Assembly (NCBI GenBank): GCA_964523735.1
Contig: CAZFYZ010000055.1
Location: 1-24,641 of the forward strand
Length of the DNA stretch: 24,641 nt
Source: CAZFYZ01 sp964523735
GTDB taxonomy: Bacteria > Armatimonadota > UBA5829
Reading direction: 5' to 3'
Under the pieces are notes generated by a model. It made no database searches, had not been told where the DNA came from, and was given only the letters and a program-made list of their open reading frames with translations. Below are positions 16,332 through 23,441 of this stretch, one piece after another; within the stretch, counting starts at the first letter, position 1; the number at the start of each line of letters is the position of its first letter. The position numbers were made by a program, and so were the translations under genes.

Positions 16332-17644
16332 TTACTTCAGTGAGGGATGGATGGGTGGCACGCCGGGGAGCAGTGGCTTCCGTTGGTCGGGGGCTGCGGC
16401 CGTACTGGAGGCGGCATCAGATGCTCCCGTATGGGAAACACGGGCAATGTAGGACTTCTCATCATAATTGGGGCTGTTCTCGCGGTCGTGGCACTCGATG
16501 CAGCCCTTGGGGTCAACCTTGACCTTTGCGGTCGTGCCCTTGCGTTCCAATCCGTGCGGCAGCGAGTTCATGTGACAAGTTGCACACTCGACCCCGCCCA
16601 AACGATCGGGAGAGAACGTCACCCTCTGCAGTCGGCGGAACTGTTCGGAATGGCACTTCAAGCACTCTGGGATAGCCCGCTGCTCGTCAAGCAGAGTCTT
16701 GATCGCCAACGCGTGCTTGGTGGTCTTCCAGTCCTCATATTCCTTCATATGGCAGGTCCTGCAGAGCGATGGCGGGTAGTATGGCTTCCCTCCAGCCGCC
16801 GCGGCCTGCACGGTCCCGGCTATCGGAGGACCGTAGGTCGGCGCCGGCTGAATCTTGGCCATGAAGTCCTTGACCTTCTTGTTGACGACCGGGTCTTCCT
16901 CGACTGGCGGCTCGAGTGCAATGCGTTTGCTGGAGAGTTTNNNNNNNNNNCCTGAGGAGTGTATGCTCGCATCGCCCCGCCTATCACGATGTCCGGCTCA
17001 CCAAATCGCTTGCCCATTCGCTCGAGCCAGTCGGCCTTGACCAAGTTGGCTTCGTCAAGAACAACCAGCACATCCGAGCCCTCACGCGCGGCTTGGTAGG
17101 CGACGAGGATGGCCTTGCGTTTCTCAAGATCGCTCGCGCTGTCGTCCGAGGGAGTTGCCCCAAACGAGATGATGCCCACCTTGACCCCGCCGACGGTCTT
17201 GATGAGGTAAGGCTGCGCCGTCGTTTTGGCGCGCGGGAACGTATCGAGGACAGTGACCTTGTTCTCGGCCATCTGCTCGAAGTATTTGCTGCCGAAGATG
17301 CGCAGATCCGTTTCGCCCACTCCGACCGCGTCGTAGCCCATATCGTGCATCAACGACGCGATAAACGATAGGCGATCAGGCGAGTTGGAGACATTCCCGC
17401 TCTCGACTATGACCGAGTTCGGGTTGTCCTTGACCAACTGCGCTATTGTTGTAGCTCGCCGGGCAAGACCGCCCTGCTTCTTGCCGCCTCACCCACACCC
17501 CTCGAGGTAGCCCATGGTGTCATTGGTGTAGATGATGCGGACAGTCTTCGTGGTCTCGCCGGCGTTGATGCTTAGCGCCCACGCGAGTCCGAGAAGCAGG
17601 AATGCCGAGCAGGCGATGCTGATTGCGCGAAATGCACGCCTCAC
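16332..17644 (-). CDS. UshA-like/tetraheme cytochrome c protein, candidate selenoprotein (split by gap)
   Basis: A GTG at 17644 with AGGAG six bases upstream opens a signal peptide (RRAFRAIS, hydrophobic run, INA-GE). Next is TVRIIYTNDTMGYLEGCG, then an in-frame UGA (17489-17491, residue 52), then GGKKQGGLARRA in the same frame. Related proteins have Cys at this point, so selenocysteine is the likely reading, and a SECIS-like stem follows. The fold resembles the metallophosphatase domain of 5'-nucleotidases, but the canonical DxH, GD and GNHE ligands read NDTM, GN and GETD here. After the N gap the frame resumes (LSSKRIALEPPVEED) into a domain with four CxxCH hemes (CRTCH, CLKCH, CATCH, CIECH) and a WKTTKHALA heme-ligand-like segment. 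Without UGA readthrough only a 51-residue peptide would be made. An extracytoplasmic redox role is inferred. Confidence 0.8.
16941..16950. other. Assembly gap (10 N)
   Basis: Ten N interrupt the UshA-like/cytochrome gene. The frames on the two sides differ by one, and both encode convincing family sequence, so the gap length is nominal and the apparent frameshift is an assembly artefact. Confidence 0.95.
17462..17491 (-). promoter_or_regulatory. UGA codon with SECIS-like hairpin
   Basis: On the minus strand the UGA (17491-17489) is followed by three bases and then a perfect 7-bp stem, GGCAAGA (17485-17479) with TCTTGCC (17468-17462), around a 10-base loop AGCAGGGCGG. Bacterial SECIS elements sit just downstream of the UGA and carry G near the 5' side of the apical loop, as here. 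No thermodynamic calculation was made. Confidence 0.6.
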
Positions 17645-17750
17645 AAACGTCTCCTGGAGGTATGTTTTCAGGCTTTGTGCAAGAGCATACTGCACCATTC
17701 GCAGTATACGCCGCCCGTTCAGGCTTTGTCAATCGTGCGGGCGGGCGGTC

Positions 17751-18830
17751 TCACTCCATATACCCAACCTGTAACCCTCTGCCACTCAATTCGCGGTGCA
17801 TCCTGTCGGCAAGCGCGACCACTCCAGGCTTCTCGGTCTCGAAGTGTCCGGCGTCGATCATCGCCATCCCCTGCGCGTTGGCGTCCAGGATATCGAAGTG
17901 CTTCAGCTCGCCTGCCACGTAGACATCCGCTCCCGCCTTCAACGCGTCCGATGCATACCTTGTACCCGAACCTGGGCAGATCGCTACTCGGCTTATCTCT
18001 CGCTCAGTGTCGCCTGCCACGCGCATGCAATCAAGATCGAGCGCCGACCTCACCCGCTCCGCCAATCCCCTGAGGCTGACGGGCTTCTCGAGTGTCCCCA
18101 CGCGCCCGAAGCCGAACTTGATAGGCTCATTCGCCAGCCGGTAGACGTCGAACGCGACCTCTTCGTAGGGATGGGCCGAGCGCATGGCCTCGGTCACTGT
18201 GTGAAGCAGAGAGCCGGGGCAGATCATCTCGAGCCTGTGTTCCTCGACTTCTTCGAGTCTCCCGACATCGCCTATGTAAGGATGGGCGCCATCGAGCGGC
18301 ACGAAAGTACCGGTTCCGGCTGACCTGAAGCTGCAGTGGGAGTAGTCGCCGATCCGCCCCGCGCCAGCCGCAGCCATAGCGTCTCTGACCGTATCGACTG
18401 ACTCGACGGGAACGAAGACAGCTATCTTGTGGAGCGCGTCCTGACGACGGTTGGTGAGCGGCGAGGCGTGCTGCAGACCCAGAAGCTCCGCGAGCACATC
18501 GCTGTTGCCGCCAGGGGCCGTGTCGAGGTTGGTGTGCATCGAGTAGACGGCGATGCCCGCGCGGATCAGCTTGGTCAGGCGGTCCGCAAGTGGGTCGCCC
18601 GTCATCAGGGTGCTGACGGGACTGAAGATGATCGGGTGGTGCACAACCAGCATCTCTGCGCCCTGAGCTATGGCTTTGTCTATGACCGGCATCGATGCGT
18701 CCACGGCCAGGCAGACGCGGCTGACGTCTGCGGTTGGATCGCCCACCTGCAAGCCCCCTGGGTCGCCCTCATCAGCCATCCATCTTGGCGCCACTTCCTC
18801 CAGCCAGTTCACGACATCAGCGATTCTCAT
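17751..18830 (-). CDS. Nif3-like (DUF34) dinuclear metal protein with inserted domain
   Basis: This 359-residue protein is of the long YqfO type. The N-terminal half has DPGGLQVGDP, VVHHPIIFSP and SMHTNLDTAPGGNSDVLAE, with the His and Asp residues that bind two metals. A CutA/PII-like insertion spans about residues 132-230 (KIAVFVPVESVDTVRDAM ... AHPYEEVAFDVY). The second half closes the site with DAGHFETEKPG. The family has been called GTP cyclohydrolase I type 2 in databases, but its true activity is unsettled. The start has GGAGGAG upstream. The gene heads the minus-strand run and is divergent from the phosphodiester glycosidase gene. Confidence 0.93.
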   Translation of the reverse strand: MRIADVVNWLEEVAPRWMADEGDPGGLQVGDPTADVSRVCLAVDASMPVIDKAIAQGAEMLVVHHPIIFSPVSTLMTGDPLADRLTKLIRAGIAVYSMHTNLDTAPGGNSDVLAELLGLQHASPLTNRRQDALHKIAVFVPVESVDTVRDAMAAAGAGRIGDYSHCSFRSAGTGTFVPLDGAHPYIGDVGRLEEVEEHRLEMICPGSLLHTVTEAMRSAHPYEEVAFDVYRLANEPIKFGFGRVGTLEKPVSLRGLAERVRSALDLDCMRVAGDTEREISRVAICPGSGTRYASDALKAGADVYVAGELKHFDILDANAQGMAMIDAGHFETEKPGVVALADRMHRELSGRGLQVGYME

Positions 18831-18865
18831 CTGTCATCTCCTCCGGTTAGGCGGTGCATCGCCTC

Positions 18866-18871
18866 ATTATA
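18866..18871 (-). promoter_or_regulatory. Candidate -10 element for the Nif3-led run
   Basis: TATAAT on the minus strand, 35 bases upstream of the Nif3-like start. The expected -35 region falls inside a GC-rich hairpin (18881-18897) and has no good TTGACA match, so the promoter may depend on an activator or be weak. Confidence 0.45.
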
Positions 18872-18880
18872 CCTGATCCG

Positions 18881-18897
18881 GCGGGTCGAAAACCCGC
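18881..18897. repeat. GC-rich hairpin in the divergent promoter region
   Basis: GCGGGT-CGAAA-ACCCGC forms a 6-bp perfect stem. It lies in the 141-base divergent region between the Nif3-like and phosphodiester glycosidase genes, overlapping where a -35 box would be expected for the minus-strand promoter. It resembles the hairpin modules at 13799-13847 and 14921-14939. Confidence 0.5.
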
Positions 18898-18971
18898 ACA
18901 ATCACCGGCCCGCACGGCACCGGTTATGCAGCCCTTCTTTATGTATCCTGCAGCCGGAGGTGAACGCCACG

Positions 18972-19967
18972 ATGAGGAAGATCGCCATCTCAACAATGAT
19001 GTCGCTGCTGGCTGTCTGTTCGTGCTTCGCCTCAAGCGTGGGATACCAGCGTGTCACACACGGCCGGCTGGCTGCGCACGCAGTCACGGTCAACCTGGCC
19101 GATCCCACTGTCAAGGTCACGGTTGGACTTGCCGCAGGTGGAGCAGGCCGCTGCGAGACGTTCAGGAGGATGATCAATCGCACTCGCCCCGCCGCCGCGA
19201 TCACAGGGACGTTCTTCGACACCAAGACCCTCATTCCGACCGGCGACATACTCCTGCGCGGCACGCTCGTTCACAAGGGAGTGATAGGCTCCGCGCTATG
19301 CATTGATGCCAACAACAAGGCCGCGGTGGTCCCCCTGAAAGAAGGCCGCCGGACGAAGTGGGCCGGCTACGAGACAGTCCTCTGTGCCGGGCCGACATTG
19401 GTTTCGGGTGGGAAGGTTGCAATCGGCCTGAAGCACGAGGGCTTCAGGCGGTCCCTTATGACGAGCACTCGGCGGACGGCCGTGGGAATCACGAAGTCGG
19501 GCAAGCTTGTGCTGATCTGCGTGAACCGGCGGGCGTCGCTCTATCAGGTGGCCAAGCTGATGATCGCCAAGCTCGGAGTGCAGCAGGCGCTCTGCCTCGA
19601 TGGTGGATCCTCGACTGCGTTCTACTACCAGGGCTCGTATCTCGCGTGCCCTCAGCGGACGCTCACCAACTGCCTGATGGTCTACTCAACCGAAGCGGCT
19701 TACGCTCGCGCCAAGACCGCCCTCGCACCGTCTCGCTACTTCGCCAAGGCGGACCCCCAGCCATCGATGGGCGCAGGACCGGCCGAGTCGATCTTGCGCG
19801 GATGCGCGGACGCGTCTCTGACCGACCCAGCGGATGTGCTGCTGGCGCGGGGATCGGATGTACGGTCCGCGGACTCCCAGGTCTACTCCGGGAACAGCCC
19901 GTCGTATCGGACCCCGACCCTCGGAGAGGCCATCCAGCCCGCCACGGTCTCTTTCCAGGTCAAGTAG
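18972..19967 (+). CDS. Secreted phosphodiester glycosidase-like (NAGPA/DUF2233) protein
   Basis: The ATG at 18972 follows GGAGGTGA and opens a signal peptide (MRKIAISTMMSLLAVCSCFAS). The 331-residue product has the phosphodiester glycosidase landmarks: AITGTFFDTKTLIPTGDILL, CAGPTLVSGGK, RRTAVGITKSGKLVLICVN and ALCLDGGSSTAFYYQG. The family is named for the human uncovering enzyme of mannose-6-phosphate, and bacterial members act outside the cytoplasm on cell-wall or exopolysaccharide phosphodiesters. About 75 residues after the recognisable domain look low in conserved features. The last 85 bases overlap the convergent ABM gene. An in-frame GTG at 18960 is possible but would overlap the ribosome site. 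Confidence 0.88.
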   Translation: MRKIAISTMMSLLAVCSCFASSVGYQRVTHGRLAAHAVTVNLADPTVKVTVGLAAGGAGRCETFRRMINRTRPAAAITGTFFDTKTLIPTGDILLRGTLVHKGVIGSALCIDANNKAAVVPLKEGRRTKWAGYETVLCAGPTLVSGGKVAIGLKHEGFRRSLMTSTRRTAVGITKSGKLVLICVNRRASLYQVAKLMIAKLGVQQALCLDGGSSTAFYYQGSYLACPQRTLTNCLMVYSTEAAYARAKTALAPSRYFAKADPQPSMGAGPAESILRGCADASLTDPADVLLARGSDVRSADSQVYSGNSPSYRTPTLGEAIQPATVSFQVK

Positions 19968-20176
19968 TGCGGTGTGAGCTTATGCGCGGCCGAGTCTTCG
20001 GCTGTTGCATAGGATTCATACAGCACGAACTTGCTTGGGTCTTCACTGAGCTGCAGAATGTCAAACCGCCGGTTGCCGGGCTCCTTGACCGACTCCCGCG
20101 CGTTGGCGAGCGTCGCCTCTATGAAGTCCTGAACGTGTTCAGCGACCACATCTACTTGAACCAACACGACGTGCAT
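19883..20176 (-). CDS. ABM-domain (putative quinol monooxygenase-like) protein
   Basis: This is a 97-residue single antibiotic-biosynthesis-monooxygenase fold: MHVVLVQVDVVAEHVQDFIE, NRRFDILQLSEDPSKFVLYE and AHKLTPHYLTWKETVAGWM, ending RYDGLFPE. The family includes YgiN quinol monooxygenase and LsrG, which are dimeric ferredoxin-like proteins. The ATG at 20176 has GGAGGG five bases upstream and is preferred to an in-frame start 40 codons earlier. The 3' end runs 85 bases into the convergent phosphodiester glycosidase gene. Activity is unassigned. Confidence 0.85.
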   Translation of the reverse strand: MHVVLVQVDVVAEHVQDFIEATLANARESVKEPGNRRFDILQLSEDPSKFVLYESYATAEDSAAHKLTPHYLTWKETVAGWMASPRVGVRYDGLFPE

Positions 20177-20300
20177 AGTAGCCCTCCGTTCCCCGCCCGG
20201 CCTGGTCAACCAAGCGTATTGAATGCCAGGCGGGGCGGTTCGACACGCTTCTGGGTCAGATGTTCCAGGGAGAAGGTCCATCGCCACACCGCTCAACTTG

Positions 20301-21182
20301 TCAGGTCGTGCTCTTCCGGATTCTGACCAGTGACCGCGTGTTCAGGTGCTTGGTGTGCCCGTCACCAGGATCGAGCACCGCAACCGTCCAGCCATTTTGA
20401 AGAATGATTCCGGATACTTCGGCGACGGTCCCTTCATACGGGCCTGATATTACCAACACTCGATCCCCAGGTTTGATAGCCCCTCCATTCATCCTGCCAC
20501 AGAAGGCTAGACTGAACGGCATTGAGATGAGGCCCCCGAGAATGCAGGCCGAAACGATCTCTGGCAGGATGTCGCGCAGAGGCATAGTGAACAGGAGAAT
20601 GCGAAGCAGCAGCGCGCTTAACCCGCCGCCCGCAAACATGCAAGCAAGCGCGACTCCCCCGGGACACGCACATATCCTATGCACCATGCGCCGTTTCAGC
20701 CCAAGACTAGCCGTCAGTTTGTCCCAGTCGATGCGGCCCTGCTGAACCCTTCTGGTCCGGAGTAGCGACCATTCCTCGAAGAGGAGTTTCCTCCCCCCGC
20801 CGAGGTCGATCACAATGAGCTCGGATCCTCCTTGATCCAGTGTGATCTCGTTCACTGTCGCGACAGCGCCTTTGTGCGGCCCCGTAAGTATCACCACCTG
20901 ATCGCCAAGCTTGAGCGGAGCGCCATTGATCCTGCGGCAGATGAAGCAGATGGGGATCCCAAGTGTCAGATAGCCGAAGAGGCAAGTCAGCAGAACTGCA
21001 GCGGGGACGGCGAGAAACCAGAAAGCCAGCATCCATTGCCAGCTGTCGGAAATACTCCGCACGACCTCTTCCCAAAGAGGATACGATACTACTCCAAGTG
21101 CGAAGACGCTCAGCACGGACGTGAGAATCTCGGGACGAGCGCAGATCCTGTTCAGAATGCGCGGCCTGAGATTACTACTCAT
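20301..21182 (-). CDS. Membrane protein with two duplicated KOW-like modules
   Basis: This 293-residue protein consists of two similar halves. Each begins RICA-x-P, has one to two hydrophobic membrane stretches, and ends in a KOW-like beta module. The first module reads LGDQVVILTGPHKGAVATV (about residues 92-110). The second reads PGDRVLVISGPYEGTVAEV. Both continue into a strand pair and a xxxLxR ending (EEWSLLRTRR and NTRSLVRIRK). KOW modules normally bind RNA or ribosomal protein in NusG and L24-type proteins. Here they would be membrane-anchored, so a role in transcription is doubtful. GGAG stands eight bases before the ATG. I do not recognise a named family. It lies alone between the ABM gene and a terminator. 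Confidence 0.75.
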   Translation of the reverse strand: MSSNLRPRILNRICARPEILTSVLSVFALGVVSYPLWEEVVRSISDSWQWMLAFWFLAVPAAVLLTCLFGYLTLGIPICFICRRINGAPLKLGDQVVILTGPHKGAVATVNEITLDQGGSELIVIDLGGGRKLLFEEWSLLRTRRVQQGRIDWDKLTASLGLKRRMVHRICACPGGVALACMFAGGGLSALLLRILLFTMPLRDILPEIVSACILGGLISMPFSLAFCGRMNGGAIKPGDRVLVISGPYEGTVAEVSGIILQNGWTVAVLDPGDGHTKHLNTRSLVRIRKSTT

Positions 21183-21256
21183 ACAGAAGACTCCATCGAG
21201 TTCGGGCTTTCACAAGCCAACCCCCGCCTTTGCGAGCTCATATCCCGCCCAGATGC

Positions 21257-21290
21257 CAAAAGGCAGAGCAATCATACAACTGCTCTGCCT
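21257..21290 (-). terminator. Intrinsic terminator (copy of tRNA-Asn terminator)
   Basis: AGGCAGAGCA (21261-21270) pairs perfectly with TGCTCTGCCT (21281-21290), followed on the minus strand by TTTT. It probably ends the transcript of the 143-aa gene. It is homologous to the hairpin after tRNA-Asn at 21965-21994, with compensating base changes in the stem. Confidence 0.7.
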
Positions 21291-21453
21291 CAACATGCAA
21301 CGTAGAATATCTGGCTCCCTCAGCCGGACTTTGCTGGCTCAGGCGGCATCACCGACCGTCTCGGAGGAGGGCTTGCCAAGAGAAGAAAACGTCCTGCGCA
21401 GCTATGCCTTAAGAGAATCTATCCGATGATCAGCTGATGTTCAGGTTCAGCAG

Positions 21454-21885
21454 CTACTTCTTGGCCAACTCCTGACTCATAACGCTGTAGTAGAAGCACA
21501 GATTGTCTTCGGGGCCGTTGGTCAAGCGCTTGTACACCTTGCTCGGCGGGAATATCCTGTTCTCACCTACCCGTAGACCCGCTTGGGGTTCAGGACCAAA
21601 ACCTGTCTCCCAATACCACTCGCCATCAAACTCACGGCGGAAGATCTCGCCAATATAGCAACCCCACACCTGCGAGTGACTGACCAGTTCTTCCTCGGAC
21701 AGGCGCTTGCCTACCCTAATGCCAAGCATCTTCTTGTTGTAGTGCCGATACATGCCGTCGAGTATATCTTCTACTTTGCTCACACTCTCTGGCGAGAAAT
21801 CCAGATCTACCTGGAAAGTACCTCGAGCTAATGCAACAGCTTGGTCAGCATACTCTGTAATAGTATCTTGCAGTTCTGAGTCCAT
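21454..21885 (-). CDS. Hypothetical 143-aa protein
   Basis: This is a soluble acidic protein with no signal peptide or membrane segment. Residues 30-50 (LDFSPESVSKVEDILDGMY) form a helix-like stretch, and WGCYIGEIFRREFDGEW near the middle is followed by GENRIFPPSKVYKRLTNG. The layout resembles small proteins of unknown function found near toxin or defence genes in many bacteria, but I cannot name the family with confidence. It lies alone between tRNA-Asn and a terminator, flanked on both sides by copies of the same tRNA-end and terminator sequence, which is suggestive of an inserted cassette. The ATG at 21885 has GGGAGGGTGAGAG just upstream. Confidence 0.65.
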   Translation of the reverse strand: MDSELQDTITEYADQAVALARGTFQVDLDFSPESVSKVEDILDGMYRHYNKKMLGIRVGKRLSEEELVSHSQVWGCYIGEIFRREFDGEWYWETGFGPEPQAGLRVGENRIFPPSKVYKRLTNGPEDNLCFYYSVMSQELAKK

Positions 21886-21964
21886 CTCTCACCCTCCCGT
21901 GGATCACGAAGCGCTCCTCCGCTATCTCCCGAAACCAATCCCATAAGGCCCTATAAAGCATATA

Positions 21965-21994
21965 AGCCAGAGCAACCATACAATTGCTCTGGCT
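21965..21994 (-). terminator. Terminator hairpin downstream of tRNA-Asn
   Basis: AGCCAGAGCAA and TTGCTCTGGCT form an 11-bp perfect stem with an 8-base loop, 18 bases after the CCA end of the tRNA gene. Only a weak T-rich tract follows on the minus strand. Confidence 0.65.
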
Positions 21995-22012
21995 CATTAT
22001 CTCAAATATAAC

Positions 22013-22088
22013 TGGCTCCCCCGCGTGGACTCGAACCACGAACATCCTGGTTAACAGCCAAGCGCTCTGCCAATTGAGCTACAGGGGA
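22013..22088 (-). tRNA. tRNA-Asn (GTT), CCA encoded
   Basis: On the minus strand, acceptor TCCCCTG pairs with CGGGGGA (with one G-T pair), then the discriminator G and an encoded CCA. D-arm GCTC..GAGC, anticodon stem CTTGG/CCAGG with loop CTGTTAA (anticodon GTT) and T-arm CGTGG-TTCGAGT-CCACG are all intact. The 76 bases including CCA match the normal tRNA-Asn pattern. Confidence 0.97.
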
Positions 22089-22105
22089 GCGTCCTATCAG
22101 GTATG

Positions 22106-22135
22106 ATTATACCTTGTCTGGCGGATGAATGTCAA
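22106..22135 (-). promoter_or_regulatory. Consensus sigma-70 promoter for tRNA-Asn
   Basis: On the minus strand TTGACA (22130-22135) and TATAAT (22106-22111) are both perfect, with an 18-base spacer. They lie 18 bases upstream of the tRNA 5' end, as expected for a strongly expressed tRNA gene. Confidence 0.85.
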
Positions 22136-22240
22136 TATGCACTTGCACGAAAATCCTGCAGTCGTGGAGACGGATCATCCTGCGACGAGAGCTCGTGGAT
22201 AGCGTCGTTGGCTGTTCTATATGTAGACCGGAGCGTTCTA

Positions 22241-22249
22241 TGATATAAT
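22241..22249 (+). promoter_or_regulatory. Extended -10 promoter of the xylose-isomerase-like gene
   Basis: TGATATAAT contains a perfect -10 with the extended TGN motif. The -35 region is poor, which is normal for extended -10 promoters. It is 36 bases upstream of the ATG at 22285. Confidence 0.6.
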
Positions 22250-22284
22250 GCCGTACGGACAACCTGAACCACTGGAGGAGCAAA

Positions 22285-23316
22285 ATGAGCGATCACACGT
22301 ATAGATACACTGCCGGTCCTTGGAACGTGCACACGGGCGCGGATCCTTTCGGCCCGCCCGTTCGAGACGAAGTCGAGTTCGCCAAGAAAGTGGCCAAGTT
22401 CAAGGAGATCGGCTTCCACGGCGTGCAGTTCCACGACGATGACGTGGTCTCGGCCGAGGCCGACGCCGCCACCACTCAGAAAGTGGCCGCCGAGGTCAAG
22501 AAGATTCTGGACGACCATGGCATGGTCGCCGAGTTCGTCGCGCCCAGGCTCTGGGAGCACCCCAACACGATCGATGGCGGCTACACGGCTAACGACGCCG
22601 GAGTGCGCAAGTACACCGCCGACAGGTCCAAGCGAGCCGTCGACATAGCCAACATGATCGGCACGAAGAAGATCGTGCTCTGGCCGGCTCGGGAGGGCAC
22701 TTATATCCGTGAGGCCAAAGACCCGGTCGAAGCCACTCAGCGCTGCACCGACTACATCAACATGCTCCTTGATTACGACAAGGAGATCCGTATCCTCGGC
22801 GAAATGAAGCCTAACGAGCCTATGGACCAGGCCTACAATCCGACCACGGGTCACTTCATAGCAATGGCATACGCTTCAGCCGATCCGAGCAGGGTAGGGG
22901 TGGTCATCGAGAGCGCCCACGCAATCCTTGCGGGGCTCGATCCCTCTGATGAGATGGGTTTCGCGCTCTGGCACAAGAAGCTCTGGTCGGTCCACCTCAA
23001 CGATCAGAACGGGCTCAAGTTCGATGAGGACAAGGCGTTTGGGGCGGTCAATCTGCGCGGCGCGCTGAACCAGGTATGGGTGCTGGATCGAAATGACTAC
23101 GGCAAGAACGGCGAGATGGTCGGTTTTGACATCAAAGCACTACGCACCACAACCGCGGAGAAGCGTTACCAGCACCTGATCAACTCCAAGCTGTTCTTCG
23201 AGGATCTTCTGGCAGTTGTGCGCTCGCTGGACAATGCGCTGATCGGTTCGTTCAGGGCGGCTCGCGACTACGAGGGACTCGAGGCATACATCATCGGCAA
23301 GTTGATGGGCAAATAG
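22285..23316 (+). CDS. Xylose isomerase-family TIM-barrel protein (short, divergent class I type)
   Basis: GGAGGAG precedes the ATG of a 343-residue protein, somewhat shorter than class I xylose isomerases (about 387). By eye it aligns along its length: TAGPWNV..ADPFG, GFHGVQFHDDD with His50 and Asp53, GGYTANDAGVRKY, EMKPNEP with Glu173 and Lys175, VIESAHAILAGLD with Glu209 and His212, LNDQNGLKFDEDKAFG with Asp247 and Asp249, and GFDIKALR with Asp282. One metal-site position differs: HIDLNGQ in class I enzymes reads SVHLNDQ here, so the Asp is replaced by His237. A cytoplasmic aldose-ketose isomerase is likely, but xylose need not be the substrate. It stands alone with its own extended -10 promoter and no adjacent xylulokinase gene. 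Confidence 0.85.
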   Translation: MSDHTYRYTAGPWNVHTGADPFGPPVRDEVEFAKKVAKFKEIGFHGVQFHDDDVVSAEADAATTQKVAAEVKKILDDHGMVAEFVAPRLWEHPNTIDGGYTANDAGVRKYTADRSKRAVDIANMIGTKKIVLWPAREGTYIREAKDPVEATQRCTDYINMLLDYDKEIRILGEMKPNEPMDQAYNPTTGHFIAMAYASADPSRVGVVIESAHAILAGLDPSDEMGFALWHKKLWSVHLNDQNGLKFDEDKAFGAVNLRGALNQVWVLDRNDYGKNGEMVGFDIKALRTTTAEKRYQHLINSKLFFEDLLAVVRSLDNALIGSFRAARDYEGLEAYIIGKLMGK

Positions 23317-23319
23317 CTA

Positions 23320-23348
23320 TTGACAGCGGGCAAACGTGGGGGTATCCT
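23320..23348 (+). promoter_or_regulatory. Candidate sigma-70 promoter for the exported OB-fold-like gene
   Basis: TTGACA (23320-23325) and TATCCT (23343-23348) have a 17-base spacer. The leader to the ATG at 23589 would be about 230 bases and contains the long palindrome at 23442-23526. No other gene lies in this 271-base gap. Confidence 0.5.
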
Positions 23349-23441
23349 GCATGTATCATGGACGGTCGCTGCGGATAGTGGAACAAGCTCCATGCGAGGG
23401 ACTGTCGCACGCCGTCCAGTAACGGCTCAGTCATGCCCACA

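Noticed and set aside
17489..17491. UGA as a plain nonsense mutation making a pseudogene
   Set aside because: Not excluded, but the rest of the gene is intact, the position is a redox motif, and a SECIS-like stem follows, so selenocysteine is favoured.
17489..17698. Separate short gene ending at the UGA, starting at ATG 17698
   Set aside because: The frame continues after the UGA with homologous sequence, and GTG 17644 has the ribosome site while ATG 17698 has none.
18429..18971. Upstream extension of the phosphodiester glycosidase frame
   Set aside because: It is antisense to the Nif3-like gene, and a signal peptide with a good ribosome site starts at 18972.
21311..21400. Second tRNA gene next to the duplicated terminator
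   Set aside because: Only the 3' terminal bases match; no T-loop, anticodon arm or D-arm can be folded.
22132..22854. Minus-strand open frame of 240 codons
   Set aside because: Antisense to the xylose-isomerase-like gene; Val/Asp/His-rich composition typical of shadow frames.
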